From positions 199,486,506 through 199,550,505 of the forward strand of contig NC_090023.1 of NCBI RefSeq assembly GCF_037176765.1: a DNA stretch of 64,000 nucleotides. The letters run 5' to 3'. Below the pieces are notes generated by a model. The model was not told the DNA's origin. It made no database searches and was given only the letters and a program-made list of their open reading frames with translations. The stretch comes from Anolis sagrei (lineage: Eukaryota > Chordata > Lepidosauria > Squamata > Anolidae). This document shows positions 1-11,672 of the stretch, in pieces; the stretch's first letter is position 1, and each line of letters opens with the position of its first letter. A program made the translations under genes and the position numbers.

Positions 1-160
1 CTATGGAATGTCCAGGGTGGGAGAAAGAACCCTTGTCTGTTTGAGGCATCCTCAGAAGTTCTGGAACATGGCCATACAGCTCGAAAAACTCACTGCAACC
101 CAGTGATTCTGGCCATGAAAGCCTTCGACAACACATCAATCCCACATCATTTGTGGTAGC
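1..160 (-). repeat. Half of a palindromic interspersed repeat
   Basis: 'ggcatcctcagaagttctgg', 'aacatggccatacagctcg' and 'gccatgaaagccttcgacaa' match the right arm of the foldback repeat at 46843-47042 and related copies at 16030 and 57950. Confidence 0.6.
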
Positions 161-441
161 CAGAAAAACAAAGTTTCTGGAGTATAACAACTACTTTCAA
201 AGTAAGTCCCACATAATTAAACAGGAAATAACACTTTCAAACCAGGAACAGAACATTTCTCAAATTTTGTTACATAGTGTTATCCTTTAGCCTCCCCAAA
301 AATAGACTTGGGTCCCATCTCCAAGGTATTCAATCATTTGCAAATTTATTATGCTGGTCATGGACCGTAAAAAAGTATTGTTGTTGTTGCAAATTTATTG
401 GATACATGCAATAATGCTGCATTATTTGCGCATATATATAG

Positions 442-724
442 TAAAGGTATTCCCCTAACATTAAGTCCAGTTGTGTCTGACTCTGGGTGTTGGTACTCAC
501 CTTCATTTCTAAGCCAAAGAGCTGGCGTTGTCCGTAGACATCTCCAAGGCCATGTGCCTGCCATGACTGCATGGAGTGCTGTTACCTTCTACTCACATTT
601 GCATGTTTTTGAACTGCTAGGTTGGCAGAAGCTGGGGCTAACAGCGGGAGCTCACCCCTCTATCTGGATTCGAACCATCGACCTTTTGGTCAGCAAGTTC
701 AGCAGCTTAGTGGTTTAACCCGCT
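442..724 (-). mobile_element. Squamate tRNA-derived SINE (Sauria type), antisense
   Basis: Reverse orientation: tail part near 442-500 (gtccagttgtgtctgactc), body (tccgtagacatctccaaggc), and tRNA-like head with a B-box at 667-678 (gattcgaacca) and an A-box-like segment ending near 724. Confidence 0.8.
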
Positions 725-737
725 GTATATATGCAGA

Positions 738-884
738 GAGCCCCGGTGGCACAGTGGGTTAAAGCGCTGAGCTGCTGAGCTTGTTGACTGAAAGGTAGCA
801 GGTAGCAGGTTCGAATCCGAGGAGTGGTGTGAGCTTCCGCTGTTAGCTCCAACTTCTGCCAACCTAGCAGTTCGAAAACATGCA

Positions 885-920
<36 letters not shown>

Positions 921-1322
921 CTTTATTTATACCCCACCACCATCTCCCCAATGGAGACTCGGGGCGGCTTACATGAGGCCAAGCCCAATCAACAGATTAC
1001 AACAAAATAAAACCAAAAACACATGCAATAAACAACAGCATCATAATTGCATAAAACCTATAAATACATTAACGATATAAGACTACAATAAACACAGTCA
1101 CAGTGACAATGGGCAGCTACATGTGCGAGAAAATGGTTTAAAAAACTGGTTAAAAACTGAGTAAATCAAGGCGGGAAGTTAACAGCACTCCATGCAGTCA
1201 TGCTGGCCGCATGACCTTGGAGGTGTCTACGGACAACGCCGGCTCTTTGGCTTAGAAATGGAGATAAGCACCAACTTCCAGGGTCAGATACAACTGGACT
1301 TTATGTCAGGGGAAAACCTTTA

Positions 1323-1352
<30 letters not shown>
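738..1352 (+). mobile_element. Sauria SINE split by an inserted LINE tail
   Basis: The head (ccccggtggcacagtgggtt, B-box ggttcgaatcc) runs from 738 to 890. The body resumes at about 1168 (aacagcactccatgcagtca) and ends at 1324 (gggaaaacctttaccta) with a (TA)n tail. Between them lies an (AAT)n plus LINE-tail insertion. Confidence 0.8.
885..1166 (-). mobile_element. L2/CR1-like LINE 3' tail, antisense, with (AAT)n
   Basis: Begins with an (AAT)n run, then 'ctttatttataccccaccac' and 'gactcggggcggcttacatg', the reverse of a common squamate LINE tail (cggggtataaataaag-ATT repeats). Inserted within the 738-1352 SINE. Confidence 0.7.
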
Positions 1353-1356
<4 letters not shown>

Positions 1357-1699
1357 AATAAAGCATTCCAAAATAAATCCATAATAATAATAATCCTAAA
1401 TCCAAAAGACTTCTGTTCTCAAGCACTTCCGATAAGGGATATTCAACCTTGCAATAATCACACACCAAACGCACAAGAAGACCTGAGTATAACACAGCAT
1501 GCACTCCTGTCTCTACTATTCTGAAAGGGAGGAATGGGAAGGTGATGCTCCTGCTGCAGGCTCCCTTCTGAACCACTGGCTCCCTTTAGCTCCCTCCTCT
1601 GAACCTCAACAACCAGGAAATCCAAGCTGTCGTCCAATCATTCTCAGGCTTTGGGCCTCCAGTCCTTCGAGACTTCACTTCCCAGAATTCCCGCGTATT

Positions 1700-1864
1700 G
1701 TTTAGCTTAGCAAAGGCTCCTGGGAGTTGAAGTCTACGGCTGAAGCGGCAGAACAGTCCAATCTGTAATGACGTCCGGCGAGCAACGCGGCGCTTCGATG
1801 TTTAGTTCCGGCTGCAAACCCTTCTCTTCTCCCAGGCCGGCGGGCCCGCTTCCACCCGTTGTCC
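1700..1864 (+). promoter_or_regulatory. PAAT promoter, CpG-rich, TATA-less
   Basis: GC-rich stretch with many CpGs just upstream of exon 1. It holds a CCAAT motif (1758-1762), a CRE/ATF-like TGACGTC (1769-1775) and ETS-like TTCCGG motifs near 1806. There is no TATA box, as expected for a housekeeping gene. The first ATG of the long frame follows at 1865. Transcription start is not resolvable by eye. Confidence 0.6.
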
Positions 1865-4800
1865 ATGGCGAGCGGGGGCAGCTTGAAGGCCCGGGAAAGA
1901 GAAGGCATTCCCGGCGGCGGAGGGGACATGCTCGCCGGCAGCCCGCGCCTCTCTTTGGCCTGCTCCTGGGAGTGCTTGGCTGAGCTGACCAGCGTGGTGC
2001 GCCTCGTCCCGGAAGGAGAGCTCGGCTCCTGGGAGAAGGAAGGGTGAGGAAGGCGGGAAGGCGGGATGGGGCCTACCTTGAGCCCTTCAAGAAGGTTATT
2101 GGCAAGCTGGAAGGGCGAACACATTCATCATAAGCCTGGATTTCAAGATCTACGAAGAGCAGTTAAGGGAGCTGGGAGAAAAGAAGGCCGAGACCTCTTC
2201 TACACTGCCATATACCACCTATGTTATCTGCTTTGAACTGGATTGTATGGCAGTGTAGACTCATATAATTCGGTTCGAAGCAGGCCATCTGGATAATCTG
2301 CTTTGACAATCAGCAAGCATTGTATGGCAATGTAGAAGGAACCCTATGACCCTTCCACACAGCTGCATAAAATCCCACATTATCTGCTTTGGACTGGATT
2401 GTATGGCAGTGTAGACTCATAATCCGGTTCAAAGCAGGCCATCTGGATAATCTGCTTTGACAATCAGCAAGCATTATATGGCAGCGTAGAAGAAGCCGTA
2501 TCCCCTTCCACACAGCTGAATAAAATCCCACATTATCTGCTTTGGACTGGATTGTATGGCAGTGTAGACTCATATAATCCGGTTCAAAGCAGGCCATCTG
2601 GATAATCTGCTTTGACAACCAGCAAGCATTATATGGCAGTGTAGAAGGAACCCTAGGCCCCTTCCACACAGCTGAATAAAATCCCACATTATCTGCTTTG
2701 GACTGGATTGTATGGCAGTGTAGACTCATATACTCAGGTTCAAAGCAGGCCATCTGGATAATCTGCTTTGATAATCAGCAAGCATTAAATGGCAATGTAG
2801 AAGGAACCTTAGGCCCCTTTCACATCTTCTATATAAATAAAAATGTAATGTTCGTTTGTGGGATTAACAGAACTCAAAAACCACTGAATGAAATGACACG
2901 AAATTTGGACACAATACACCTAACAATCCAACGAGTGTCCATCACCCCATCACACACACACACACACACACAACCTCAGAGGAACAGACTTAAAAACCCC
3001 AAAAATACACCATATATACATATACACATACATTCATATACATATACACATGCACACATTCATACAGACACACACACACACATATATATATGCACAAACC
3101 CACAGAATCATAGAGTCAGAAGAGACCTCATGGGCCATCCAGTCCAACCCCCTACCAAGAAGCAGGAATATTGCATTCAAAGCATCCCTGACAGATGGCC
3201 ACCCAGCCTCTGTTTAAAAGCTACCAAAGAAGGAGCCTCCACCACACTCCGGGGCAGAGAGTTCCACTGCTGAACGGCTCTCACAGCCAGGAAGTTCTTC
3301 CTCATGTTCAGATGGAATCTCCTTTCTTGTAGTTTGAAGCCATTGTTCTATTGCGTCCTCGTCTCCAGGGTAGCAGAAAACAAGCTTGCTCCCTCCTCCC
3401 TGTGACTTCCTCACAAATATACACATATACACACATATACATATACATACACACATATATACATATACACATGTACACACATAAACATATACACATACAT
3501 ACATGCATATATGCACACAAATATGCATATAGACAAGTACACGCATATACACAATATGCATATACACATATAAACACACAAATACACAATTAGATATGCA
3601 TATATATTCAAAACACTTATATGCATGGCAGGGGATGGTTAGTAGCTGAATAAAATCCCATATTATCTGCTTTGAACTTGAATATATGGCAGTGTGGACT
3701 CAGATATTCCAGTTCAAGCAGATGTTGTGGGATTTTCTGCCTTGATATTCTGGGTTATATGGCTGTGTGGAAGGGCCCAGAGAGGGGATTTGAAATTTAT
3801 TTCATATCAAAAGCTTTGCATAAATTAGTATAAAACTGATAAAAATAGAAGGCACACAGGTGGCTAAATATCTTTTTACCAAAAATGGGCAACAGCAACG
3901 GTATTGTCTGTAGCCTCCAACAATTCCTCCTCTGTACATGAGGCAGGGCACAATGGACAAGCATCCAATAGTTATGAAACTGAGATGGACCTATAACCTT
4001 GTAACTTTTTTACAGTTGTTCACAACACAACATGAGCCTCAAAATCTATCTTTTCAGACAGACACATATTTTCCTGACTGTAAGAGCTGTTTAGCAGGGG
4101 AACTCTCTGCCTCGTAGTGTGGTGGAGGTTCCTTCCTTGGAAGCTTTTAAACAGAGGCTGGATGGCCATCTCTCAGGGGTACTTTGATTGTGCTTTTCCT
4201 GCATGGCAGGGGTGTGGACTAGATGGCCCATGTGGTCTCTTCCAACTCTGATTCTATGATTATTCTATAGGTATTCTGTGATTATTCTATGATTAAATTC
4301 CCCCAAAATGGATAGTTTGCACTTCTAAACATATTACGGCCCTTCAACAGTTTTATTTTTGTGTGCCTTCAGGTCATTTCTGACTTGGAGCCACCGGTGG
4401 CGCAGTGGGTTAAACCCCTGTGCCGGCAGGACTGAAGACTGACAGGTCGCAGGTTCGAATCTGGGGAGAGGCGGATGAGCTCCCTTTATCAGCTCCAGCT
4501 CCTCATGCGGGGACATGAGAGAAGCCTCCCACAAGGATGATAAAAACATCAAATCATCCGGGCGTCCCCTGGGCAACGTACTTAATTCTCTCACACCAGA
4601 AGCGACTTGCAGTTTCTCAAGTCGCTCCTGACACGACAAAAAAAAATAAATTCTGACTTATAGCAACAAATTGTGTTCCACTGTAATAATGTTTATTTGC
4701 ATGGAATTCTTAAGATTTAAGTTGACTTCTTTCCCACCTTCTAGCGAAAACATTGTTGTTCTTGAAAGACGCTTAAACCCTGACAACAATACTCCATGCT

Positions 4801-7800
4801 CACTATACTTGCACTGTGACGCCTATGGATCAGAAGAAATTGTTGGTCTTGGCATTGTGAGTGAGGCACGGAACATGGAAGTCTACATTGGGGAAGAATA
4901 CTGTGGAACAGCAAGGGGAGAAAAAATCTGCACTATGGAGCACGAGAGGTCAGTTTTGTCAGTTTGTTTATGGAAACAATCTGTATGCTAGTGATGTTAT
5001 ATGCATTCTTTCACATAAGTCTACAAATATTACTAACTATCAAACATTTTACTAGCCTGCCAAGATATTGACTGTATATAACTGATGTATAAGTTTAGAC
5101 ACCGTTTTGGGTTTCAGTTTTTTCAGATTATGGAATACCTATATTTGCATATGGGGCCCCTTGATCGCACAAAGGGTTAAACCATTGAGCTGCTGAACTT
5201 GCTGACCGAAAGGTTGGCAGTTTGAATCTAGGGAGTGGGGTGAGCTCCCACTGGTGGCCCTAGCTTCTGCCAACCTAGCAGTTCGAAAACATGTAAATGT
5301 GAGTAGGTCAATATGTACGGCTTCTGCTAGCCACATGGCCTTGAAGGTGTCTACGGACAACACTGGCTCTCTTCAGCTTAGAAAAGGAGATGAGAATGCC
5401 CCCCAGAGTCGGACATGACTAGACTTAGGGGAAACCTTTACCTTTACATGGAGATGAGACTCAGGTGTTAACACAAAATTTATTTATGATATAACTATAG
5501 ATATATTGCACTTAATGTGGAGGCAGTTTTATTCAATATTTGTAATAATGCTGTGCATGAAGTAAACCAAGGTGTTACTATATAAGAATGTGAACAATTT
5601 TGAATCTGGGAGTATTTTGAATTTCCAGAGGAAGGGTGTTCAGCCTGTAATTGTTTTTGCTACGTTTACATAATTCTGACCTTAGATAAGCCACATGAAA
5701 GCTGTCAGAATTATTGAACTGTTGAACTATTGAATTATTGAATTGTTCAAGCATTTGTAAAAATGTTGCTTTTCACTGAGCAACATTTTATTAAGATATT
5801 AATATAATCAATATCTTTTAAAAATAGCTGAGCACACTGCTATTTTTGGGGGGGATTTTGGTGTGAAATGCTGTTAAATTGTTATAGTATTAGTATAGTC
5901 TTTTTCACAGCTCACTTATTTTATTTTCTAGCAAAAATGACCACGTTACATTATACAAAAAATATCTTAAACTGGAGTGCTCCACAGCCTCTTGTAAGAT
6001 TAAGGTAGGAAGTTACTTTCTGAAATATTAGTATTGATTTACTTTTTTAAAGGAAGATAGTAGTACATAAAAGAAAAAATTCCAGTTTTGAATGCTGGAA
6101 TATATAAAAAGAGGGAATTTTATAAGAAGATTTCTTTAGCATTGAATATCATATTTCTATATATACGGTTGTTGTTTTGTTATCTGCAATATTAAAATGA
6201 ATATATTTTATAAATTAGAAAAGTTTTAGGTAAGGCAAAAGTTAAATGCAACCAACAATATAAAATGGCAAAGCAAGAAGAGTAGATAATCTTTACCATT
6301 ACTGAGCATTTAATAACCTAGTGAAATGCAGAACTTGGAAAGTCTTTACACTTCTGCCAGCTTTGCCTCATAATCCATCCTCGATTATTGAGTTACTGTG
6401 CCATCCTGAGCAGACATGGTTTCATTTGATTCCAGAAACTAAGCATCCTGGTTAGTACATGAGTGGAAATAAAATTTCTAAGAAGGAAAATGTCTGCCTG
6501 GAGCACAGCAGTCAGGGCTGGCAATACTAGTCTGAATGGGCCAGTGGTCTGACTTATTGTAAGCTTTCTATGTTCCTGGAGTTTGTTTTGAATACTCAAC
6601 TTGGTTATTGAGTTAAACTTGTTTAACCTAACCATAGTTTTATAATATAAGTCTTCCCCATAATAATATTTCAAAAAGTCCCCTATAGTCCATTGCATTA
6701 TATCAAAGTAATTAACAAGTTAACCTATTGGTTTCGTGTATTCATTTGTGTGAGTATTTTCTTTTCTTTTTTAACCAGTTACTTTCCATCAGTGAAAAAC
6801 AAAGAGTTTTCCTCAGTAAAATCATAGTACTAGTCAAATCAGTTTCTAAAAAAGCTGTGCCAGACTTGGCTTCCCTTGGAACAGGAATAGACCTGGGCAA
6901 AGTACAAACTATTGTGGAATCTATGGGTTCCAAATTATCACCTGGGGCTCAACAGCTCCTGGATATGGTTCGCGTTCAACAGCAGGTAAGCTATGTTTTA
7001 TGAAATACTGAGTATTAAATGTCTTATGAAAGATGAAGAAATAGATGGGAGGATTTTTATTTTGTGAATCCTGGTGGCATATGCTTAGCACACTTGTTCA
7101 AAATACTGCACACAGAGTGCGATTTTGTTCAGCAGTGGAAGTTACACTGTGTATCTGATGTCTCCCAACATCAGTTTCATTAGTCCAATGTAGTTTTAGA
7201 CTGCAACTTCCAGACTGTTTTCCTAAATAAATAAAGTGTTCTGCAATGACACAAATTAGAAATATTCGTGCTCTGAAACCCCTTTGAGATGCAAAGCAGA
7301 TAGACTGTAGGGAAAATAAGAATAATAATAGTACAGTGTCTCCATCTCAAGCTAGCAAACTTTTCCTTTATCCTCATTATGTCTTCACTCAAACCAGTTT
7401 TTCTTCAATGAGCCCATTTACTATTCTACCCTGGAAGTTTTTGAAATAAATGATTATCTCTCTGTTTCTGATATTATATTGAAAATAAAATCATATCCTA
7501 GAAAGTATGTATTTCTGTAAACATTATGATGAGGTAGCTGGAATCAATAAATCAAAGATGATCGAACTGACTAGATCAGTGGTTCCCAACCTATGGTCCA
7601 TGGACCACCAGTGGTCTACAAGAACAAAAACATGGTTTGCAGTCTCACCATTACTACACCATTGCCTCAAAACCACACAGCAACGAAAGCGACTGGTCTC
7701 ACAAAACCCTCTTATAGTGCCGAGGCAGTGGTGATGTCGGGAGGGAAGAGGCTGACTACCTACAAAAGATTAGTACTACCACATCAGTTCAAGATTATTA

Positions 7801-10176
7801 AATAAGGTTTTCTGTGGGTGAGCAAATGGTAACTACTGGATGGTATAAGTTCTGTATAAAAAACTAGAGCTGATGTGGTGTATCCGGTGCAATTTTCTGA
7901 ATCAGTACCCCAGATAACCAAACTTAATCTAAACTTGACCAAAAACTGATTTGTAACCTTTTTGGTACTAATGTTGGTCAAGTAGTTCCTGGTCAAAGTG
8001 GTCCCTGTTCAAATGGTCTCTGGTCAAAAAAAGGTTAGGAACCACTAGACTACATGAATGCCAGGGAAATGATTATAAACCTCAGGTAGCAAAGTCCAGA
8101 TTGGTGAGATGACTATTGAAGTTTCATAAATTTTATTATTTGGTTTGTTTTTGAATTTTGAATACGTTTGTACATTTTATTTCCTTTAGAATGGACTTCC
8201 TTTTGGAGGCAAGTTACAAAATATTTTGGGGAGAAATGGACTTGCACTTGGAAACAACCATACTGTTGATGGATTGAAAAAGGCAGCCAATCTTGGAAGA
8301 TTGGATGACCTGCCCAATAATCTTTCTCTTCTAAATGATTACTCGGCAGCTGGAATGCTTACAGAAGATTTAAACATTGATAAGAACAAACACCATTCTA
8401 ATATGGTGGTTTCTTCAGGACATCAGGCTCCTGAGCCAAGTGCGGTAGTTTTGCAAAATGACTTTAAAGGTTTAGTGACATCATTTTTAGAAGAGCAAGG
8501 AAATAGAAACCCAAGTATTGCCAGTTCCACACAGCTGCTTCCATTTCTTCAAAATATTTGTGGTCAGGTGAATCGTCTACGAATAGATGAAAAGAACAAG
8601 CACTGCGAGAACAGCACTCTATCTGAAGATGATGGGATACAAACTGTTAGGTAGGTTTTGCTATGTTAATGTCATACTTTTTTTATCCTGGCAACAACCA
8701 GATAACTGAAGTAGATAATTCATAAGGTTTATCCTTATTAATATGATTGGACTCTTGGATGTTTGGGAACTAAAGGCATTCAAGGGTTAGAGTGGTGATC
8801 TGCCCAGAGAATAAAGACATATAAGTCGTTCCGCTAAATTCATCCCTCTTTGATGACGAGAGCTGTGGGGAAGACTAATCCTTTAAGCATTTACTATGAC
8901 AAATGCTTCCTTTTGTTCTCATATTGACTGAAGAAGGAAGCATATCACTATGACAACTTTCTGAGATTCTGTTTTAACAATGAGGCATCTATTTGTATAT
9001 GCTGAGTACTACTTTTACTAACAATGTTTCATTGCATTATAGTTGCCATTGCACAATAGTCGCACCTTTAGTTCACTTGCCCAGGTGAGTGAATTAAGGG
9101 TGCAACTGCCCTTTTGACTTGCCTGTGAAGCTGTGCCCTTAAAAGGCATTATACAGTGAAAAGAGCCTCTCAAAGGGAGCCTTTCACCACATAATAGTGG
9201 CCATCACATAATAGCTGCACCCCTTTTTTTGGAAAAAAGTATGACTTATGTGATGAAGTACGGTATTTAAATTTGTGCCCTACTTCTGATTACAGGCAGT
9301 CTCACACCAGAAGCAACTTGCAGTTTCTCAAGTCACTCTTGACACACGCACACAGGTGGAGTGAGAGATACAGACACGAAGGAAAGGAAAGGGGAGGAGA
9401 GGAAAGGAGAGGTACAGACACAAAGCAAAGGAAGGGGGGAGATACAGACACAAAGGAAAGGGAAAGGGATGCAGGGGAGATACAGACATGAAAAAAAAGA
9501 AAGAGTAGGGAGCTATACAAACACGTTTTGGCTTAGACCGAGATTTTGTGACAGGGTGGGGAGACACACGTTTGTAACTAGGAGTCATCTGTAAGTCAAA
9601 TGTTTGTAACTGGGGACTGCCTGTATTTGTGTTGTCAAATTTTATGTGACAGTGGCACAAAATCACAGAGAATATAATTGTCAAGGACTACAAAATGAAA
9701 AGTGACCAAACAGTTTAGGACTTGAAGAAGATGAAAAACAGTTATTTGGATTGCCACCACAATGACTGTCATGTAATAAGATAATCATGGCTGTGATTCA
9801 TGTTAGCTATTTATTATTTCCAGTATCAGAGAAAGTACAATGTTGCATACTTGTTGCTGGAAACACCAGTGAGGCCATCCTATCACGTAAGTGCCATGCT
9901 TGTTGAGCCTGTTGGTCTGTCCAACTTATTTCTTCTGTGTCTGTTTCCTGCAGTATAGATCAACAGCCTGTTTGCCTGCACTTAGAAAAGATCATCTCAA
10001 AAAAGATGGAACTGATGGAGAAGAGATTGATGGACTATATTGACCTGCATATGCAGAAACTACAAGAACATGTTGATAGTAAAATTGCTGCAGTAATGGA
10101 TTTAGTTCCAGTTCAAAGTATTATTGCACAAGAACCCGAACTTTTCAGGGAAGAACACACAGATGGGAAGAGGTAG
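1865..10176 (+). CDS. PAAT (C10orf88): PAAT / C10orf88, ATPase associated with mitochondrial ABC transporters
   Basis: Six exons join in frame: 1865-2043, 4745-4948, 5932-6004, 6779-6985, 8190-8650 and 9954-10176 (TAG stop), giving 1347 nt or 448 aa, close to the human protein (about 445 aa). All junctions have AG/GT sites and the phases fit. Recognised from remembered conserved segments: 'EARNMEVYIGEEYCG' (about residues 100-114), 'DLGKVQTIVESMGSKLSPGAQQLLDMV' in exon 4, 'LLPFLQNICGQVN' late in exon 5, and a C-terminal helical stretch in exon 6 (HLEKIISKKMELMEKRLMDY) ending HTDGKR, which resembles the human C-terminus. The family is known as an ATP-hydrolysing protein that binds nucleotide-binding domains of mitochondrial ABC transporters (ABCB7, ABCB8, ABCB10). 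The start is the first ATG in a GC-rich exon and opens MASGGSLKARERE; the N-terminus is the least conserved part, so the start is less certain than the rest. It is convergent with CUZD1 downstream. Confidence 0.93.
2190..2830. repeat. Tandem array of about 155-bp units, four copies
   Basis: The marker 'gattgtatggcagtgtagac' starts at 2241, 2397, 2550 and 2706: spacings 156, 153 and 156. Units also share 'aagcaggccatctggataat' and 'ccttccacacagct'. The unit resembles the interior of the hAT-type palindromic MITE at 3640-3780, so the array looks like an amplified MITE interior in PAAT intron 1. Confidence 0.85.
2826..3098 (+). repeat. Unclassified repeat start plus CA/TA-rich microsatellite
   Basis: 'tctatatataaataaaaatg' followed by 'taatgttcgtttgtgg' looks like the end of an interspersed element I cannot classify. 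It is followed by (CA)n at 2951-2970 and mixed TACACA/TATACA repeats. Confidence 0.45.
3099..3412 (-). mobile_element. CR1 LINE 3' end, antisense
   Basis: 'agaatcatagagtcagaaga', 'gatggccacccagcctctgt' and 'ggcagagagttccactgctg' are the reverse of the CR1 3' region found on the + strand at 4078-4288. Confidence 0.8.
3412..3600. repeat. ACATATAC-type microsatellite
   Basis: About 190 bases of alternating ACACAT/ATACAC/ATGCAT. Open frames across it are low-complexity. Confidence 0.85.
3640..3780. mobile_element. Palindromic hAT-type MITE
   Basis: Internal inverted symmetry: 'aatcccatattatctgcttt' against 'gcagatgttgtgggatt', ending 'tggctgtgtggaagggccc'. Related copies: 22996, 45957, 49236 and 63160. 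Confidence 0.65.
4078..4288 (+). mobile_element. CR1 LINE 3' end
   Basis: 'aactctctgcctcgtagtgt', 'aaacagaggctggatggcca' and a tail with repeated 'gattctatg' are CR1 hallmarks. 5'-truncated. Confidence 0.8.
4387..4650 (+). mobile_element. Squamate tRNA-SINE with 9-bp target duplication
   Basis: The head 'ggagccaccggtggcgcagt', B-box 'ggttcgaatc', tail 'tctcaagtcgctcctgacac' and a poly-A are all present. The 9-bp duplication TTCTGACTT is exact at 4378-4386 and 4651-4659. It lies 95 bases upstream of PAAT exon 2. Confidence 0.9.
5151..5454 (+). mobile_element. Sauria SINE
   Basis: 'ggggccccttgatcgcacaa' head, 'gcagttcgaaaacatgtaa' middle, and the 'gagtcggacatgactagact' tail ending 'acctttaccttta'. 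PAAT intron 2. Confidence 0.8.
7577..8047. mobile_element. hAT MITE with 8-bp target duplication
   Basis: Ends CAGTGGTTCCCAACC and GGTTAGGAACCACTA are inverted repeats. Flanks are gactagat (7569-7576) and gactacat (8048-8055), 7 of 8 matching. Same family as 44683-45448. PAAT intron 4. Confidence 0.8.
8651..9953. other. PAAT intron 5
   Basis: Holds a truncated SINE tail at about 9298-9345 (tcacaccagaagcaacttgc), then a purine-rich imperfect repeat of ACAGACA and GGAAAGG units at 9358-9510. The rest shows no recognised feature. Confidence 0.6.
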
Positions 10177-10503
10177 GTATTTCTTTGAAAAATGGAAGAC
10201 CTTAACCTCAGTGTTCTGTAAATCAAGTATTTATTTTGCAGGCTTTTCAAAGCTTTAGGCTTCGGAGCTTGTAAATATTTGAAAACCTTGGGATTCATAT
10301 TTGTTTGTTTACTGTAACTTTGTCAGTGTTGTACACTAATGTTAGTGTTTGAGTATCGGTAACTTACAAAAGACACCAATATTTTTTTACAGTTGAGGGA
10401 ATTTTTTAACATCTGCTTATGACTTATTTATTCATAAACATTGAAAAGGTTACTTTTCTGGGATATTTGTCAATACTGTATTGAATCCTTGAGAAACACT
10501 CTA

Positions 10504-10590
10504 AATAAAGCAATTTGCAGCTTTGTTAATACCCACCTATTTTCTTTCACTTTTTTGTATAGGGTTGTGTTAAAACCCATTAAGAATAAA
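10504..10590 (+). terminator. PAAT polyadenylation signals
   Basis: Two AATAAA hexamers at 10504-10509 and 10585-10590, about 330 and 410 bases after the PAAT stop codon. They fit a short 3' UTR that ends before the convergent CUZD1 gene. Confidence 0.55.
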
Positions 10591-10904
10591 ATTTGATTTA
10601 TTTATTATTAGTCTATTATTCCAAGACCTCTTGATGTAGCATGGTTTATTTACTGTAGAATTTTCCAAAGATATATCTGCAGATGACAACAAACTACTTG
10701 ATGAGTTTCCACTCATCTCTTTTCTAAATATTCCCTGCATATTCAAACATATTGTACCAGAATCAGTATTATTCATAAGGTGATGGGAATTTCCATAGTA
10801 TTGCTACAGGAACTGGCAGAGTTTCTGTTGGAGAAGGGCTGCTTACTTCTGAATTCATAGGCTTAAAACACTAAATAGCAGCAAGCTGCTATTAATACGC
10901 TCAT

Positions 10905-11190
10905 ATTTAAAAACCGGCTGCTCATTGTAGGGAAGGATAGTAGAGGCAAAGATGAAGTATTTTGGCCACTTGATGAGAAGACAGGAAAGCTTGAAGAAGA
11001 TAATGATGCTGGGGAAAATGGAAGGAAAAAGGAAGAGGGGCTGACAAGGACAAGATGGATGGATGTTATCCTTGAAGTGACTGGCTTGATCTTGAAAAAG
11101 CTGGGGGTGGCAACGGCCGACAGGGAGCTCTGGCGTGGGCTGGTCCATGAACTCACTCAAAAGCGACTGAATGTATGAACAATAACAAAA
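10905..11190 (+). mobile_element. Bov-B (RTE) LINE 3' end fragment
   Basis: Reading + the fragment resembles the C-terminus of Bov-B reverse transcriptase (KYFGHLMRRQESLKK, then GKMEGKRKRG and TRWMDV) with damaged frame. It ends in the typical tail '...gcgactgaatgtatgaacaa' followed by 'taacaa'. It sits between the convergent 3' ends of PAAT and CUZD1. Truncated at the 5' end, as most LINE copies are. Confidence 0.75.
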
Positions 11191-11461
11191 TTTAAAAGTA
11201 GAAGATGAAATACATTGAACTTGGGGAAGGAAAGTGTCTTGTCTTTAGCTCCCCATTTGTGTTTCCTGAGAAACTTCACTGGAGAGTTGTGGGGAGCACT
11301 TCTGAGAATAGTAGATTATGACATAGGGTTGAGAAAAGAGAGGAGTAGATGGGAAAATTTACTTCTATAAAGTTCATTAAATATTAAATCAGGTCTGAAT
11401 GGATGTTAAGATCCATGCATATTTTCTTGGCTTTCTAGCATTAGAATTTAGGTCCAAGTCT

Positions 11462-11467
11462 TTTATT
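11462..11467 (-). terminator. CUZD1 polyadenylation signal (AATAAA on - strand)
   Basis: TTTATT on the + strand, about 206 bases beyond the CUZD1 stop codon. First canonical hexamer I found downstream. Confidence 0.45.
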
Positions 11468-11672
11468 GCTTATTGGCCAGATGCTTCCCCCCCCCCCTCT
11501 CTCTATATATATATTCCTTAAATTTACAGCCAGCATTTTTGCAGAAATCCTGTCTACTACAATTTATCTATTTTTAGTAACTAGTACTTAAGGGAAGGGC
11601 ACAGAGAATACAGTCTTTAATTGCATGTTTATAAAGACGGAGATGAAAAGTACAGCTAATTGAAAAGCCATA

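Noticed and set aside
738-840. tRNA gene-like A and B boxes
   Set aside because: They are the promoter head of a SINE; the same applies at 4387, 5151, 13560 and 25543.
2310-3273. 147-aa (-) and 191-aa (+) frames with internal repeats
   Set aside because: They translate the 155-bp tandem array and adjoining CA microsatellite and CR1 tail.
8226-8654. Treating this 142-aa frame as a single-exon gene
   Set aside because: It is exon 5 of PAAT; the exon begins at 8190 after TTTAG and ends at 8650 before GTAGGT.
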